A stretch of 64,000 bases of DNA, taken from NCBI GenBank assembly GCA_017308475.1, contig JAFKEU010000005.1, positions 434,001 through 498,000 of the forward strand, written 5' to 3'. The notes under the pieces are model-generated. The model saw only the letters and a list, made by a program, of their open reading frames with translations, was not told the origin of the DNA and made no database searches. The position numbers and the translations under genes were made by a program. Positions 16,509 to 25,807 of this stretch are shown one piece after another. The stretch comes from Alphaproteobacteria bacterium. GTDB lineage: Bacteria; Pseudomonadota; Alphaproteobacteria; Micropepsales; Micropepsaceae. The stretch's first letter is position 1. Every line of letters starts with the position of its first letter.

Positions 16509-17198
16509 ATGAAGCTCGAAGACATCGTCCGCGCAACCGCCCTGACCGGGATGCTGGTCGCGGGAAGCTGCGCCGCCCCCACCGCCGATCCCAACGGCAT
16601 GATGGAAGACGGCGCGGTCAACCACCCGATCCTGGTGGAACCGTCCTTCCGCGACCTGAAAGTGAGCTATGGCGGCGCGGGGATGAGCGACCAGGATGCG
16701 GTCAAGTTCGACGCCTTCCTCGCCGACTATCGCGTGCACGGCAATGGCTCTTTGGGCATCAGCGTGCCCAATGGCGCGGCGGCCCGCGACGCTATCACCT
16801 TCTTCGCCGAGCGCGCCGCCGCCACCGGCATTTCCCGCGACAGGATACTGGTCTCCACCCGCGATGCCGCCAGCGGCGACAACCGCGTGGATGTCAGCTA
16901 CATCGCCTATACCGCCCGCACCGACAAATGCGGCGACTGGTCCGAGAACATCGCCTATACCGCCGACAACCAGACGCCCCGCAATTTCGGCTGCGCGACA
17001 CAGCAGAACATCGCCGCCATGGTCGCCGATCCGCGCGACCTCCTGGGGCCGCGCCCGATGGATGCCAGCGACACGAACCGCCGCATGACGGTGATGGGCG
17101 CTTACGAACAGGGCAAGATCACCTCGGCCGAAAAGCGCAAGGGCGACCTGGGCAACGAACAGTCCGCCAGCGTGACATCTGTGGGCACCGGCCAATGA
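16509..17198 (+). CDS. cpaD: CpaD pilus biogenesis lipoprotein
   Basis: A 229-aa CpaD protein. The N-terminus ends in LVAGSCAAP, a lipobox, so it is probably a lipoprotein; the middle has FGCATQQNIAAMVADPRDLLGPRPMDASDTNRR, the diagnostic CpaD segment. CpaD works with CpaC in the outer membrane. It starts nine bases after cpaC with AGGAGGACAGG as the ribosome-binding region. Confidence 0.93.
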   Translation: MKLEDIVRATALTGMLVAGSCAAPTADPNGMMEDGAVNHPILVEPSFRDLKVSYGGAGMSDQDAVKFDAFLADYRVHGNGSLGISVPNGAAARDAITFFAERAAATGISRDRILVSTRDAASGDNRVDVSYIAYTARTDKCGDWSENIAYTADNQTPRNFGCATQQNIAAMVADPRDLLGPRPMDASDTNRRMTVMGAYEQGKITSAEKRKGDLGNEQSASVTSVGTGQ

Positions 17199-17271
17199 CC
17201 GGGCGCCTGATCGGAGCTGAGTGCAACAAGGCCCGCGCGCGCGCGCCGGCAAGCGTATAGGGGACTGCCGC

Positions 17272-18525
17272 ATGGTCAAACCGCCTCCCGTGGAAAGCTT
17301 CGGCGCCTCGCCGCATGAGCGCCCGGTGCCGCGCATTTCCATCCATGCGTTCTGCGAGTTTCCCGACACCGGCGCTGCCCTGCAGCGCGCCGGCAGCGAC
17401 CGCCGTCTTTCCAAGGCGCACCTGACCGTGCAGCTGGGCGGCATCGCCGCGGCGGTGGAACATTACAAGGGCCAGGTCACGCCCAATCTTCTGATCGTGG
17501 AGACGCGGTTGAACGGCCAGGCCGCGCTGGACGACCTGGACCGCCTGGCCGAGGTCTGCGACCCGGCGACCAAGGTGGTCGTGGTGGGCCGCGTCAACGA
17601 CGTGGAACTGTATCGCGAGCTGATGCGCCGCGGCGCCAGCGAATACCTGGTGGCACCGCTCTCGCCGCTGCAGCTGATCGAGGTGATCTCGGGCCTCTAC
17701 CTGGACCCGGGCGCCACGCCGATCGGCCGCGTGGTGGCCTTTGTCGGCGCGCGTGGCGGCTCCGGTTCCTCGACCCTGGCGCACAATGTCGGCTGGTGCA
17801 TCGCCGAGGAGTTCGCGATCAACACCACCATCGTCGATCTGGACCTGCCCTTCGGCACCGCCGGCCTGGATTTCAACGACGAAGCCAGCCAGGGCGTCGC
17901 CGATGCCCTGACCGCGCCCGAGCGGCTGGACGATGTGCTGCTGGACCGGCTTCTGCTCAAGCGCGGCGACCGTCTTTCACTGTTCACCGCCCCGGCCACG
18001 CTGGAACGCGACTATGACGCGGTTCCCGAAGCCTATGAATCGGTGATCGACGCGGTGCGCCAGTCCACGCCCTGCGTGATCCTGGACGTGCCCCATGGCT
18101 GGCAGCCCTGGATCAAGAACACGCTGCTGATGGCCGACACCATCGTGGTGGTTGCCACACCCGACCTGACCTCGCTGCGCAACGCCAAGAACATCATCGA
18201 GCTGGTCAAGGCCGCCCGCCCCAACGACGCCCCGCCGCGCCTGGTGATCAACCAGGTGGGCATGCCCAAGCGCCCGGAAATTCCCGCCAAGGATTTCGCC
18301 GAGACCATGGGCCTGGAGCCCGCCGCGGTCCTGTCCTTCGATCCGGCCCTGTTCGGCCAGGCGGCCAATAACGGCCAGATGGTGATGGAAGTTGCGGCGC
18401 GGTCGGCCATCTCCGACTCCATCCGCGGCCTGTGCCGGTCGCTGACCGGACGCGCCGCCGCCGGCAACAGTGCACGCGGCGCAATCTCACTCCTGTCGTT
18501 CCTCAAGGGCCGGAAATCGGCGTAA
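17272..18525 (+). CDS. cpaE: CpaE/TadZ pilus localisation ATPase
   Basis: A 417-aa two-part protein: an N-terminal receiver-like domain (about residues 40-140, without clear phospho-acceptor chemistry) and a MinD/ParA-like ATPase domain beginning GRVVAFVGARGGSGSSTLAHNV, a deviant Walker A with GGSGSST, followed by VDLDLPFGTAGLDF. CpaE/TadZ directs Tad pilus machinery to the cell pole. The ATG (MVKPPPVESFG) follows AGGGGA; the open frame runs 17 codons further upstream with poorer signals. Confidence 0.93.
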   Translation: MVKPPPVESFGASPHERPVPRISIHAFCEFPDTGAALQRAGSDRRLSKAHLTVQLGGIAAAVEHYKGQVTPNLLIVETRLNGQAALDDLDRLAEVCDPATKVVVVGRVNDVELYRELMRRGASEYLVAPLSPLQLIEVISGLYLDPGATPIGRVVAFVGARGGSGSSTLAHNVGWCIAEEFAINTTIVDLDLPFGTAGLDFNDEASQGVADALTAPERLDDVLLDRLLLKRGDRLSLFTAPATLERDYDAVPEAYESVIDAVRQSTPCVILDVPHGWQPWIKNTLLMADTIVVVATPDLTSLRNAKNIIELVKAARPNDAPPRLVINQVGMPKRPEIPAKDFAETMGLEPAAVLSFDPALFGQAANNGQMVMEVAARSAISDSIRGLCRSLTGRAAAGNSARGAISLLSFLKGRKSA

Positions 18526-18530
18526 GGTCA

Positions 18531-20021
18531 ATGTTCGGCAAGCGATCCCAATCCGAGCCTGCTTTCGGCAAGACGCCCGGCGCCACCGCCAGGCCCCCGG
18601 CCGCTGCCGCTCCGGCATCCGTGGCGGCGCAGTCCGTCCCGTCTTCCGCCGCGGCCGCCCCGCCGCCGCCCGCATCCTTCCAGCCGTCCGTGCAGGCGGC
18701 GCCCCAGCCGTCCAGGTCCCAGCCGCGCGCCGTCGTCGATACCCGCTCCGAAGACTATTACCAGATCAAGTCGACCATCTTTAACGCCCTGATCGACACC
18801 ATCGACCTGGCGCAGCTGGCCCAGCTGGATCCGGAATCGGCGCGCGAGGAAATCCGCGACATCGTCAACGAGATCATCTCGATCAAGGCGGTGGTGATGT
18901 CCATCGCCGAGCAGGAACACCTGCTCCAGGACATCTGCAACGACGTTCTGGGCTATGGCCCGCTGGAACCGCTCCTGGCCCGCGACGACATCGCCGACAT
19001 CATGGTCAACGGCGCCAACCGCGTCTTCATCGAAGTGGCCGGCAAGGTCCAACTCACCAATATCCGCTTCCGCGACAATGCCCAGCTGATGAACATCTGC
19101 CAGCGCATCGTCAGCCAGGTGGGCCGCCGCGTCGATGAAAGCTCGCCCATCTGCGACGCCCGCCTGCTGGACGGCTCCCGTGTCAACGTCATCGGCCCGC
19201 CACTGTCGCTGGACGGTCCCACCCTGACCATCCGAAAATTCAAGAAGGACAAGCTGACGCTCGATGACCTGGTCAAGTTCGGCTCCATCAGCCCGGACGC
19301 CGCGCGCGTGCTTCAGGTGATCGGCCGCTGCCGCTGCAACGTGCTGATCTCGGGCGGCACCGGCTCGGGCAAGACCACCCTGCTCAACTGCATGACCGCC
19401 TATATCGACGCCGAAGAGCGCGTCATCACCTGCGAGGACGCCGCCGAACTGCAACTGCAGCAGCCCCATGTCGTGCGCCTGGAAACCCGCCCGCCCAACC
19501 TGGAAGGCCAGGGCCAGATCACCATGCGCGACCTGGTCAAGAACTGCCTGCGCATGCGTCCCGAACGCATCATCGTGGGCGAAGTGCGCGGCCCCGAAGC
19601 CTTCGACCTGCTGCAGGCCATGAACACCGGCCATGACGGCTCGATGGGCACGCTGCACGCCAACAGCCCGCGCGAGGCGATGGGCCGTCTGGAATCGATG
19701 ATCACCATGGGCGGCTATGCGCTGCCCATGCGCACCATCCGCGAAATGATCGTTGGCTCGATCGACATCATCATCCAGGCCGAACGCCTGCGCGACGGCA
19801 GCCGCCGCATCACCAAGATCACCGAGGTGATCGGCACCGAAGGCGAGGTGGTGATCACCCAGGACCTGGTCAACTACGAGGTCCAGGGCGAGGACGAAAC
19901 CGGCCGCCTGAAGGGCCGCCATGCCGGCACCGGCATCGTGCGCCCCAATTTCTGGGAGCGCGCCCGCTATTACAATCTGGAAAAAGAACTCGCCGACGCT
20001 CTCGACAAGGTCAATCAATGA
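18531..20021 (+). CDS. cpaF: CpaF/TadA pilus secretion ATPase
   Basis: A 496-aa cytoplasmic hexameric ATPase that powers Tad pilus extension and retraction. After an Ala/Pro-rich tail (to about residue 60) comes the helical N-domain, then the Walker [12 protein letters not shown], the Asp box [21 protein letters not shown], Walker [17 protein letters not shown] and the His box [17 protein letters not shown]. The ATG six bases after the cpaE stop is preceded by CGTAAGG. Its last codons overlap tadB by four bases (ATGA). Confidence 0.96.
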   Translation: MFGKRSQSEPAFGKTPGATARPPAAAAPASVAAQSVPSSAAAAPPPPASFQPSVQAAPQPSRSQPRAVVDTRSEDYYQIKSTIFNALIDTIDLAQLAQLDPESAREEIRDIVNEIISIKAVVMSIAEQEHLLQDICNDVLGYGPLEPLLARDDIADIMVNGANRVFIEVAGKVQLTNIRFRDNAQLMNICQRIVSQVGRRVDESSPICDARLLDGSRVNVIGPPLSLDGPTLTIRKFKKDKLTLDDLVKFGSISPDAARVLQVIGRCRCNVLISGGTGSGKTTLLNCMTAYIDAEERVITCEDAAELQLQQPHVVRLETRPPNLEGQGQITMRDLVKNCLRMRPERIIVGEVRGPEAFDLLQAMNTGHDGSMGTLHANSPREAMGRLESMITMGGYALPMRTIREMIVGSIDIIIQAERLRDGSRRITKITEVIGTEGEVVITQDLVNYEVQGEDETGRLKGRHAGTGIVRPNFWERARYYNLEKELADALDKVNQ

Positions 20022-20986
20022 TCGTGATGGCCGCCATACTGGTCACGCTCGCGCTGGGGGGCGTGGCGTTCGCCTTTGCCGGCGGCGATGAAGCCTCGCG
20101 CAAGCGCGTGCAGGCCGTGGCCGGACCCGCAGGCAAGGCGCGCGGCCGCGGGCCTGCGCCGGAAAACGCCGCCCAGAAGCGCAAGAACGTCGCCGCCCTG
20201 CTCAAGGACATGGAAAAAAACCGCGCCGCCAAGCGCGAAAAGCCCACCATGCGCCGCCGCCTGGAACAGGCCGGCCTTGCCAAGACCAGCCCGCGCACCT
20301 TCTGGATGATCTGCGCCATCATGGCGGCGATTACCGCTGCGCTGTGCCTCCTCACCCGGCAGAGCCTCCTGGTCACGGCGATGATGGTGTTCGTGGTGGG
20401 CCTGGGATTGCCGCGCTGGGTGCTGGGCTTCCTCGCCGCGCGGCGCCGCAAGAAGTTCACCGAGAATTTCGCCAATGCGATCGACGTGATCGTGCGTTCG
20501 GTCAAGTCGGGCCTGCCCACCCATGAGGCGCTGCGCATTGTCGCGCGCGAGGCGCCCAACCCGGTGGGCAGCGAGTTCTCCACCCTGGTCGAAGGCATGA
20601 AGGTCGGCGTGACCATGGAACAGGGCCTCAAGCGCATGCTCGAATCCATGCCCACCGCGGAAGTGGGCTTCTTTTCCATCGTGATGACCATCCAGGCCAG
20701 GTCGGGCGGCAACCTGTCGGAGGCGCTAGGCAACCTGGCCGGCGTGCTGCGCGACAGAAGGCGCCTGCAGGGCAAGATCAAGGCGATGAGTTCGGAAGCC
20801 AAGGCCTCGGCCCTGATCATCGGCTCGCTGCCGCCGGGCGTCATGGCGATCGTCTACATCACCACGCCCAAATACATCTCGCTGCTGTTCACCGAGCGCG
20901 CCGGCAACCTGATGCTGGCGGCCTGCGCGGTCTGGATGTCGATCGGCATCATGGTGATGCGCAAGATGATCAACTTCAAGCATTGA
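20018..20986 (+). CDS. tadB: TadB inner membrane pilus platform protein
   Basis: A 322-aa GspF/T2SSF-domain membrane protein. One N-terminal helix, a basic cytoplasmic linker, two hydrophobic helices at about residues 92-140, then the T2SSF domain with NAIDVIVRSVKSGLPTHEALRIVAREAPNPVGSEF and TIQARSGGNLSEALGNL, and two C-terminal helices. TadB and TadC form the inner-membrane platform above the CpaF ATPase. Overlaps cpaF (ATGA). Confidence 0.94.
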   Translation: MIVMAAILVTLALGGVAFAFAGGDEASRKRVQAVAGPAGKARGRGPAPENAAQKRKNVAALLKDMEKNRAAKREKPTMRRRLEQAGLAKTSPRTFWMICAIMAAITAALCLLTRQSLLVTAMMVFVVGLGLPRWVLGFLAARRRKKFTENFANAIDVIVRSVKSGLPTHEALRIVAREAPNPVGSEFSTLVEGMKVGVTMEQGLKRMLESMPTAEVGFFSIVMTIQARSGGNLSEALGNLAGVLRDRRRLQGKIKAMSSEAKASALIIGSLPPGVMAIVYITTPKYISLLFTERAGNLMLAACAVWMSIGIMVMRKMINFKH

Positions 20987-20996
20987 GGAGGGGGCG

Positions 20997-21968
20997 ATGG
21001 TCCAGCACATCATGACGCTTCTCTTCGACCGCAACTTCCTCACCATGATGTTCGTGGGCGTCCTGGCCTTCGCCACCGTGGTGACGCTGGGCATTCCGCT
21101 GCTGGAACGCAGCAACCTGGACGATCGCCTGAAAACAGTGGCGCGCCGCCGCGAGGAGCTGCGCGCCCGCCACCACGCCGCCCTCAACAACAAGCGCGTC
21201 AGCCTCAGGGTCGAGCCGGTCAGCTTCATGAAGAACACGCTGGAAAGGTTCCGCCTCGCCAACATGCTGGAAAGCGAGAACACCCGCGAAAAGCTTGCCT
21301 CGGCCGGCTATCGCGGCCAGGCGCCGCTGATCGCCTTCATGTTCTTCCGCTTCGTGATGCCCTTCATCGTCCTGGCGGTGGGGCTTTTCTACCTGTTCGT
21401 GATGACCCACTTCCAGTGGACCGGCCTGCAGAAAGCCCTGGCGGCGGTGACCGGCGGCCTTCTGGGCTTCTACCTGCCCGATCTTTTCGTTTCGAACATG
21501 ATCACAAGGCGACAGCAGTCGATCATGCGCGCCTTTCCCGACGCCCTCGACCTGATGCTGATCTGCGTGGAATCGGGCATGTCGATCGAAAGCGCGTTCA
21601 CCCGCGTCGCCGCCGAGATCGGCACCCAGTCGCCCGAACTGGCCGAGGAACTGGCGCTTACCACCGCCGAACTTTCCTACCTGCCGGACCGCCGCCAGGC
21701 GTTCGACAATCTGGCCAAGCGCTGCGGTCATCAGGGCGTGAAGGCCGTGGCCATCGCCCTGAACCAGGCCGAAAAATACGGTACCCCGATGGGCCAGGCG
21801 CTGCGCGTCACCGCCAACGAGAACCGCGAGATGCGCATGCAGGATGCCGAGCGCAAGGCGGCATCGCTGCCCGCCAAGCTCACCGTGCCGATGATCCTGT
21901 TCTTCCTGCCCAGCCTGTTCATCGTGATTCTGGGGCCGGCGATCATCCAGATCAAACATATGATGTGA
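20997..21968 (+). CDS. tadC: TadC inner membrane pilus platform protein
   Basis: A 323-aa partner of TadB with the same T2SSF domain: RAFPDALDLMLICVESGMSIESAFTRVAAEIGTQSPELAEEL near residues 175-220 and KYGTPMGQALRVTANENREMRMQDAERKAASLPAKLTVPMILFFLPSLFIV near the end. A strong GAGGAGGGG ribosome-binding site precedes the ATG. It is the last gene of the run; the DNA after it changes to lower GC. Confidence 0.94.
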   Translation: MVQHIMTLLFDRNFLTMMFVGVLAFATVVTLGIPLLERSNLDDRLKTVARRREELRARHHAALNNKRVSLRVEPVSFMKNTLERFRLANMLESENTREKLASAGYRGQAPLIAFMFFRFVMPFIVLAVGLFYLFVMTHFQWTGLQKALAAVTGGLLGFYLPDLFVSNMITRRQQSIMRAFPDALDLMLICVESGMSIESAFTRVAAEIGTQSPELAEELALTTAELSYLPDRRQAFDNLAKRCGHQGVKAVAIALNQAEKYGTPMGQALRVTANENREMRMQDAERKAASLPAKLTVPMILFFLPSLFIVILGPAIIQIKHMM

Positions 21969-22090
21969 ATGTCACGCCGGCGAGTTCGTCGCGTTCGGAT
22001 GCTGTCGCTATGAACTCGCTCGTGGGTGTCTTGCCCACATCGCTCGTCGGCTAGCTGCGCAGATATTGAACATAGTGTGGGAGGCCAATT

Positions 22091-22738
22091 ATGCCGCCTG
22101 AAATTCTTGCGCTGGTAGCAAAGCCCTACTTGTTGTTTGCAGTAGTGGTTCTGGGCGTTCTCCTGGGGGTATTCGTCGAGCAGATTCGCACTGAAGTGCG
22201 CCGCAGAGCTTGGCTAAAGAGAAATGCACCGCGTTCACGCGGATCAAAAGACGACCGGCACATATCATGGCTGAAGCCGCAAGGCCGGTCATTTCAGCAA
22301 CTCGACGGCGCTGATCAACTTCGGATCGTCATGGAGTCGGACTTCACAATCCAACCACTTCTCAACAAGGGCGAAGCCCGGGTGTTCAGGGAACTGGACC
22401 GGATTGTGATTGGCTGCAATCCATCCTGGCAAGTTATGGCGCAAGTGTCGCTTGGCGAGGTCCTTCGATGTAAGGATGCTCAAGCCTACAGCTGCATCAA
22501 TTCAAAGCGAGTTGATTTGCTTTTGATGGACGAAGATTGTCAGCCACGGCATGCCATTGAATATCAGGGGGCTGGCCATCATCAAGGAACGTCGGCGGCG
22601 CGCGATGCCGTCAAAAGAGAAGCTCTCAGGCGTGCAGGCATCGGCTACCACGAGGTTGTGGCCGGGTCCACGACTCCCGCGGAGTTGCGACGGTTGGTTG
22701 AAAAACTGGTGGATAGGCCCGGCACCCGCAACTGGTAG
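22091..22738 (+). CDS. DUF2726 membrane-anchored protein, possible acquired gene
   Basis: A 215-aa protein with one N-terminal transmembrane helix (residues about 12-28), a basic linker, then a DUF2726 domain (about residues 85-205: LLNKGEARVFRELDR, SYSCINSKRVDLLLMDEDCQPRHAIEYQGAGHHQ), a fold related to restriction-endonuclease-like nucleases (the D..E.Q arrangement is visible). GGGAGG precedes the ATG. Its base composition is clearly lower in GC than the tad genes on its left, and it separates tadC from the TadD-like gene, so it may have been inserted. Function unknown. Confidence 0.75.
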   Translation: MPPEILALVAKPYLLFAVVVLGVLLGVFVEQIRTEVRRRAWLKRNAPRSRGSKDDRHISWLKPQGRSFQQLDGADQLRIVMESDFTIQPLLNKGEARVFRELDRIVIGCNPSWQVMAQVSLGEVLRCKDAQAYSCINSKRVDLLLMDEDCQPRHAIEYQGAGHHQGTSAARDAVKREALRRAGIGYHEVVAGSTTPAELRRLVEKLVDRPGTRNW

Positions 22739-22755
22739 AAATTTCCGCTCTGTTT

Positions 22756-22770
22756 GCGCCCCCAGGGCGC
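22756..22770. terminator. hairpin between convergent genes
   Basis: GCGCCC-CCA-GGGCGC, a perfect 6-bp stem between the DUF2726 gene and the TPR gene. No long T-run follows on either strand, so terminator function is weakly supported. Confidence 0.35.
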
Positions 22771-22799
22771 GATACAAAGCGAAAATTCGCCAGGCTGGG

Positions 22800-24272
22800 T
22801 CAGTAGGCGTTGGCACTCAGGCGCAGCGCCGGCACCGCATTCTTGTCGTTGATCTTGGCCTTGGCGTCGGGCTTGCCGGCGATCTTGTCGGCGACCTTGT
22901 CCGAATTCTTTTCAGAAGCCTCTGCCATCCGGGACCCCTGGCTCTTTGCGGGCGCAGGCTTGGGCGCTTCCATCCTGGCCAGCTGCGGCTTGGCGACTTC
23001 GGGCTTCTGCGTCTCCGGCTTTGCGGATCTGGCGGCTTGCGCCTTGGCGACCTGCGGCTTGACCGGCGCGGGCTTTGCCGGCCCGGGCTTCTCCGCCTTG
23101 GCCAGTTGAGGCTTCGGCGTTTCGGTCCTGGCCGTTTCCGCCTTGGGCATTTCCTTCGCGGGCTGGGCAACGGCCACGGCATGCGGGTCCTGGGCGGCTT
23201 TGTGCGCCACCGGACCGGCCAGCGGATCGACCGGCACCTTCTGCATCACCACGCCCCGCGGGGCCGGCGCGGCAGGATGGGCGGCGGCGATCGCGCTGTC
23301 CTGCACATGCGGCGTGATCGGACGCGGCGCGGCCGTGGCGACCGGCGCGCTTGCGGGGGGCAGGGCTGAGACCGAAACCGCATGAGGGGTGCTGACCGGC
23401 GCCGTCGCCTTGGCGATCTCGGGCTTGGCGGGGGTGGGCGCGGCGCCGGCAGTCGCCTTGACAGGCACAGGCGCGGAACTGGCCGACGCCTTCGCAGGCG
23501 CAGGCGCAGGCGCAGGCGCAGGCCGCTCGGTCTCGGCCACCGTTGGCTGCGGCGGGACGATGCTGCTCTTCTCCGGCGCCTTGTCCTCAGGTGCTTTCTC
23601 GTCCGCCCCCTTCTGGGCAGGCGCCATCTCATCGATCATGGCCAGGTTGCGCCTGATCTTGGGATCGGCATCGCCGCCGCTGGCGCGGGCCTCCGCGGCC
23701 AGCCGGCGCGCGGTTTGCGGGTCGTGCGCCAGAAGGCGCGACAGGGCATAATTGTTCAGCACGCTGGCCTCGCCCGGCTTCAGCGACAGCGCCCGCTGAT
23801 AGGCCGACTGGGCCTGGACCTGGGCGCCGATCTCGTCATACGCCACGCCCAGCGCGGAATAGATGGTCCAGTCCGTGCCGTTCAGCTGCTGGGCGCGGGT
23901 CAGGAACTGCACCGCATCCTGGGCGCGGCCCATCTGGGCCAGCGTCTTGCCATATTCGCCCACCACGCGGGCGTCGTCCGACGCCACCAGCATCAATTGG
24001 GACAGGTGGTGGATGGCTTCATCGTAATTTCCGGCCAGACGCAGCATCTGCGCCTGGCGAACATTGCCTTCGATATCGGCGGCCGGTACGGGCTTGGTCG
24101 ATGCCGGATCCTTCGGCGCCTCCGCCGTTTTCGCGGCGGGTGTCTTGGCGCTGTCGTCATCGCCGCCGAACAGCCATCCGGCATGGGCAGGCGCCGACAG
24201 CGCGGTACAGCCAAGCATCAGCGCGATCAGCGAGGGGGCGAATCGGCCCAGGCGGCTCGGGGTAGTTGTCAT
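22800..24272 (-). CDS. TadD-like TPR protein with Ala/Pro/Lys-rich tail
   Basis: A 490-aa exported protein. Signal peptide MTTTPSRLGRFAPSLIALMLGCTALSAPAHA, then tetratricopeptide repeats (about residues 60-205, e.g. AQMLRLAGNYDEAIHHLSQLM, AVQFLTRAQQLNGTDWTIYSALGVAYDE, SAYQRALSLKPGEASVLNNYAL), then a long low-complexity Ala/Pro/Lys tail with APAPAPA runs. TPR TadD proteins in Tad loci are assembly lipoproteins or pilotins; this one has no lipobox at the predicted cleavage site, although GCTALS precedes it. Opposite strand to the cpa operon. Confidence 0.8.
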   Translation of the reverse strand: MTTTPSRLGRFAPSLIALMLGCTALSAPAHAGWLFGGDDDSAKTPAAKTAEAPKDPASTKPVPAADIEGNVRQAQMLRLAGNYDEAIHHLSQLMLVASDDARVVGEYGKTLAQMGRAQDAVQFLTRAQQLNGTDWTIYSALGVAYDEIGAQVQAQSAYQRALSLKPGEASVLNNYALSRLLAHDPQTARRLAAEARASGGDADPKIRRNLAMIDEMAPAQKGADEKAPEDKAPEKSSIVPPQPTVAETERPAPAPAPAPAKASASSAPVPVKATAGAAPTPAKPEIAKATAPVSTPHAVSVSALPPASAPVATAAPRPITPHVQDSAIAAAHPAAPAPRGVVMQKVPVDPLAGPVAHKAAQDPHAVAVAQPAKEMPKAETARTETPKPQLAKAEKPGPAKPAPVKPQVAKAQAARSAKPETQKPEVAKPQLARMEAPKPAPAKSQGSRMAEASEKNSDKVADKIAGKPDAKAKINDKNAVPALRLSANAY

Positions 24273-24481
24273 GCAGCAGCAGCCTTCGAAAAACCGCTCC
24301 CGATCCTGCCAGCACCGGGTCAACAAACCCTTAAGCATATCGGGTGAATAATCCCCAATCATCGAACCCAGGCTCCATTCCGTTCAGGCCATTGCGTTCG
24401 AGAGATTTTCCGATCGTTCTGCAAAGTTTGGTCGGCACATGGCCGTGATCCTGACGCAATAGGGGGTTAACCTTTCTCATC

Positions 24482-25519
24482 ATGTCCCAGCGCGTCGCCG
24501 CCCTCATTGCCCTTTTCGGTTTTGCCGTTCTGGTGGTGGGTGCGCTGGTGACGGGTGGCAACCTGGGACTGGCCGACGCCTCCTCCGGCCGCATCTCCTT
24601 CCAGATCGCCACCGGCTCCACCGAAGGAATCTATTTTCCCGTCGGCCAGGCCATGGCCGGCCTGATCAGCCATCCTCCGGGCGTGGGCCGCTGCGAGACC
24701 GCCACCGTCTGCGGGCCTTCCAACGTGATCCTTTCCGCGCGCACCAGCGAGGGCGCCGCCGACAATCTGCGGGCCGTCAACCAGGGCCTGGTGGACAGCG
24801 GGCTGGCGCAGGGCGACACGGCCGCCGAAGCGGTGGCAGGCGAGGGCGCCTTCGCCAAATCCGGCAAGCTCAGCCACCTGCGCGTGATCGCCGCCCTGTT
24901 CAACGAGGAAGCCCAGCTGGTGGTGGCGTCGGATTCCAAAATCAACAGCGTCCAGGACCTGCGCGGCAAGCGCGTGATGCTGGGCACCGCGGGCTCCGGC
25001 GCGCTGGAACGTTCGCGCCGGATTCTCACCGCCTTCCATGTGCCCTGGTGGCGCGTAAAGGCCGTCTCGCCCGACCAGGGCGATCCCGCCCAGCTTCTGC
25101 GCGACGGCAAGCTGGATGCCTATTTCGTCGTCTCCGGCGTGCCGCTGGATTCGGTCACCGCCCTGATCCGCGACCGCAAGGCGCGGCTTGTCCCCATCGA
25201 CGGCGAGGGCCGCGACCGGCTGGTCGGGACGGTGCCCCAGCTTGTCCCGGCGGTAATCCCGGCGGGCGTCTATCCCGGTCAGGGCGCGGTCGAAACCGTG
25301 GCCACGCGCGCCTGGTGGGTAACGCGCGACAGCGAATCGGATGCGCTGATCTATGGCATCGCCCGCGCGCTGTTCAATCCCGCCAATCGCGGCCAGCTTG
25401 CCGGCAGCCATCCGGCGGCGCGCGATATCTCGCTGGCCTATGCCGCCGACAATCCGCCCGCGCCCATCCATCCCGGCGCGGTGCGCTTCTATCGCGAGAT
25501 GGGCAAATTGCCGCGCTAG
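24482..25519 (+). CDS. TAXI-family TRAP transporter solute-binding protein
   Basis: A 345-aa exported binding protein of the TAXI type, which feeds solutes such as glutamate-like acids to TRAP transporters. N-terminal hydrophobic anchor (residues 6-30), then ISFQIATGSTEGIYFPVGQAMAGLIS, the signature of the family, and VNQGLVDSGLAQGDTA plus INSVQDLRGKRVMLGTAGSG. No TRAP membrane subunit is found in the window, so its partner is elsewhere or it acts as a sensor. The ATG is close to a GGGGGTTAACC sequence. Confidence 0.85.
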   Translation: MSQRVAALIALFGFAVLVVGALVTGGNLGLADASSGRISFQIATGSTEGIYFPVGQAMAGLISHPPGVGRCETATVCGPSNVILSARTSEGAADNLRAVNQGLVDSGLAQGDTAAEAVAGEGAFAKSGKLSHLRVIAALFNEEAQLVVASDSKINSVQDLRGKRVMLGTAGSGALERSRRILTAFHVPWWRVKAVSPDQGDPAQLLRDGKLDAYFVVSGVPLDSVTALIRDRKARLVPIDGEGRDRLVGTVPQLVPAVIPAGVYPGQGAVETVATRAWWVTRDSESDALIYGIARALFNPANRGQLAGSHPAARDISLAYAADNPPAPIHPGAVRFYREMGKLPR

Positions 25520-25651
25520 CCGCGGAGCGCGGATTTGGCGGGAAAGTGCGCTGCATCATGCAAATTGCTGCGGCGCAGCCACGAATTCCCTTGTCGCGCC
25601 TCGAATTTCGGAAATTATCCGTGCCGAAAGTGTCACGAACACTGGGTGCGC

Positions 25652-25795
25652 ATGATGTCGATCACGACCGATTTCGCCCGCAAGACCCCACCCCGCACAA
25701 ACGAACTGTCGCCCCAGGCGGCCCGCCTGATCGTGTTCTGCGGCCTCCTGGCCTTCTGGATTGCGCTGGCGCTGGCCGTCACGGCCATCGCCTAG
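25652..25795 (+). CDS. small single-pass membrane protein
   Basis: A 47-aa protein: a polar N-terminal half (MSITTDFARKTPPRTNELSP) and one transmembrane helix LIVFCGLLAFWIALALAVTAIA to the end. Two adjacent ATG codons are possible starts. It is a weak case because the ribosome-binding site is poor, but the clear helix and in-frame stop argue for a real gene. Convergent with the GST gene, 12 bases apart. Confidence 0.5.
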   Translation: MMSITTDFARKTPPRTNELSPQAARLIVFCGLLAFWIALALAVTAIA

Positions 25796-25807
25796 GCGCC
25801 CCCCGGC

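Noticed and set aside
14895-17444. 849-aa minus-strand frame across the cpa operon
   Set aside because: Composition is typical of GC shadow frames, and no domain is recognisable.
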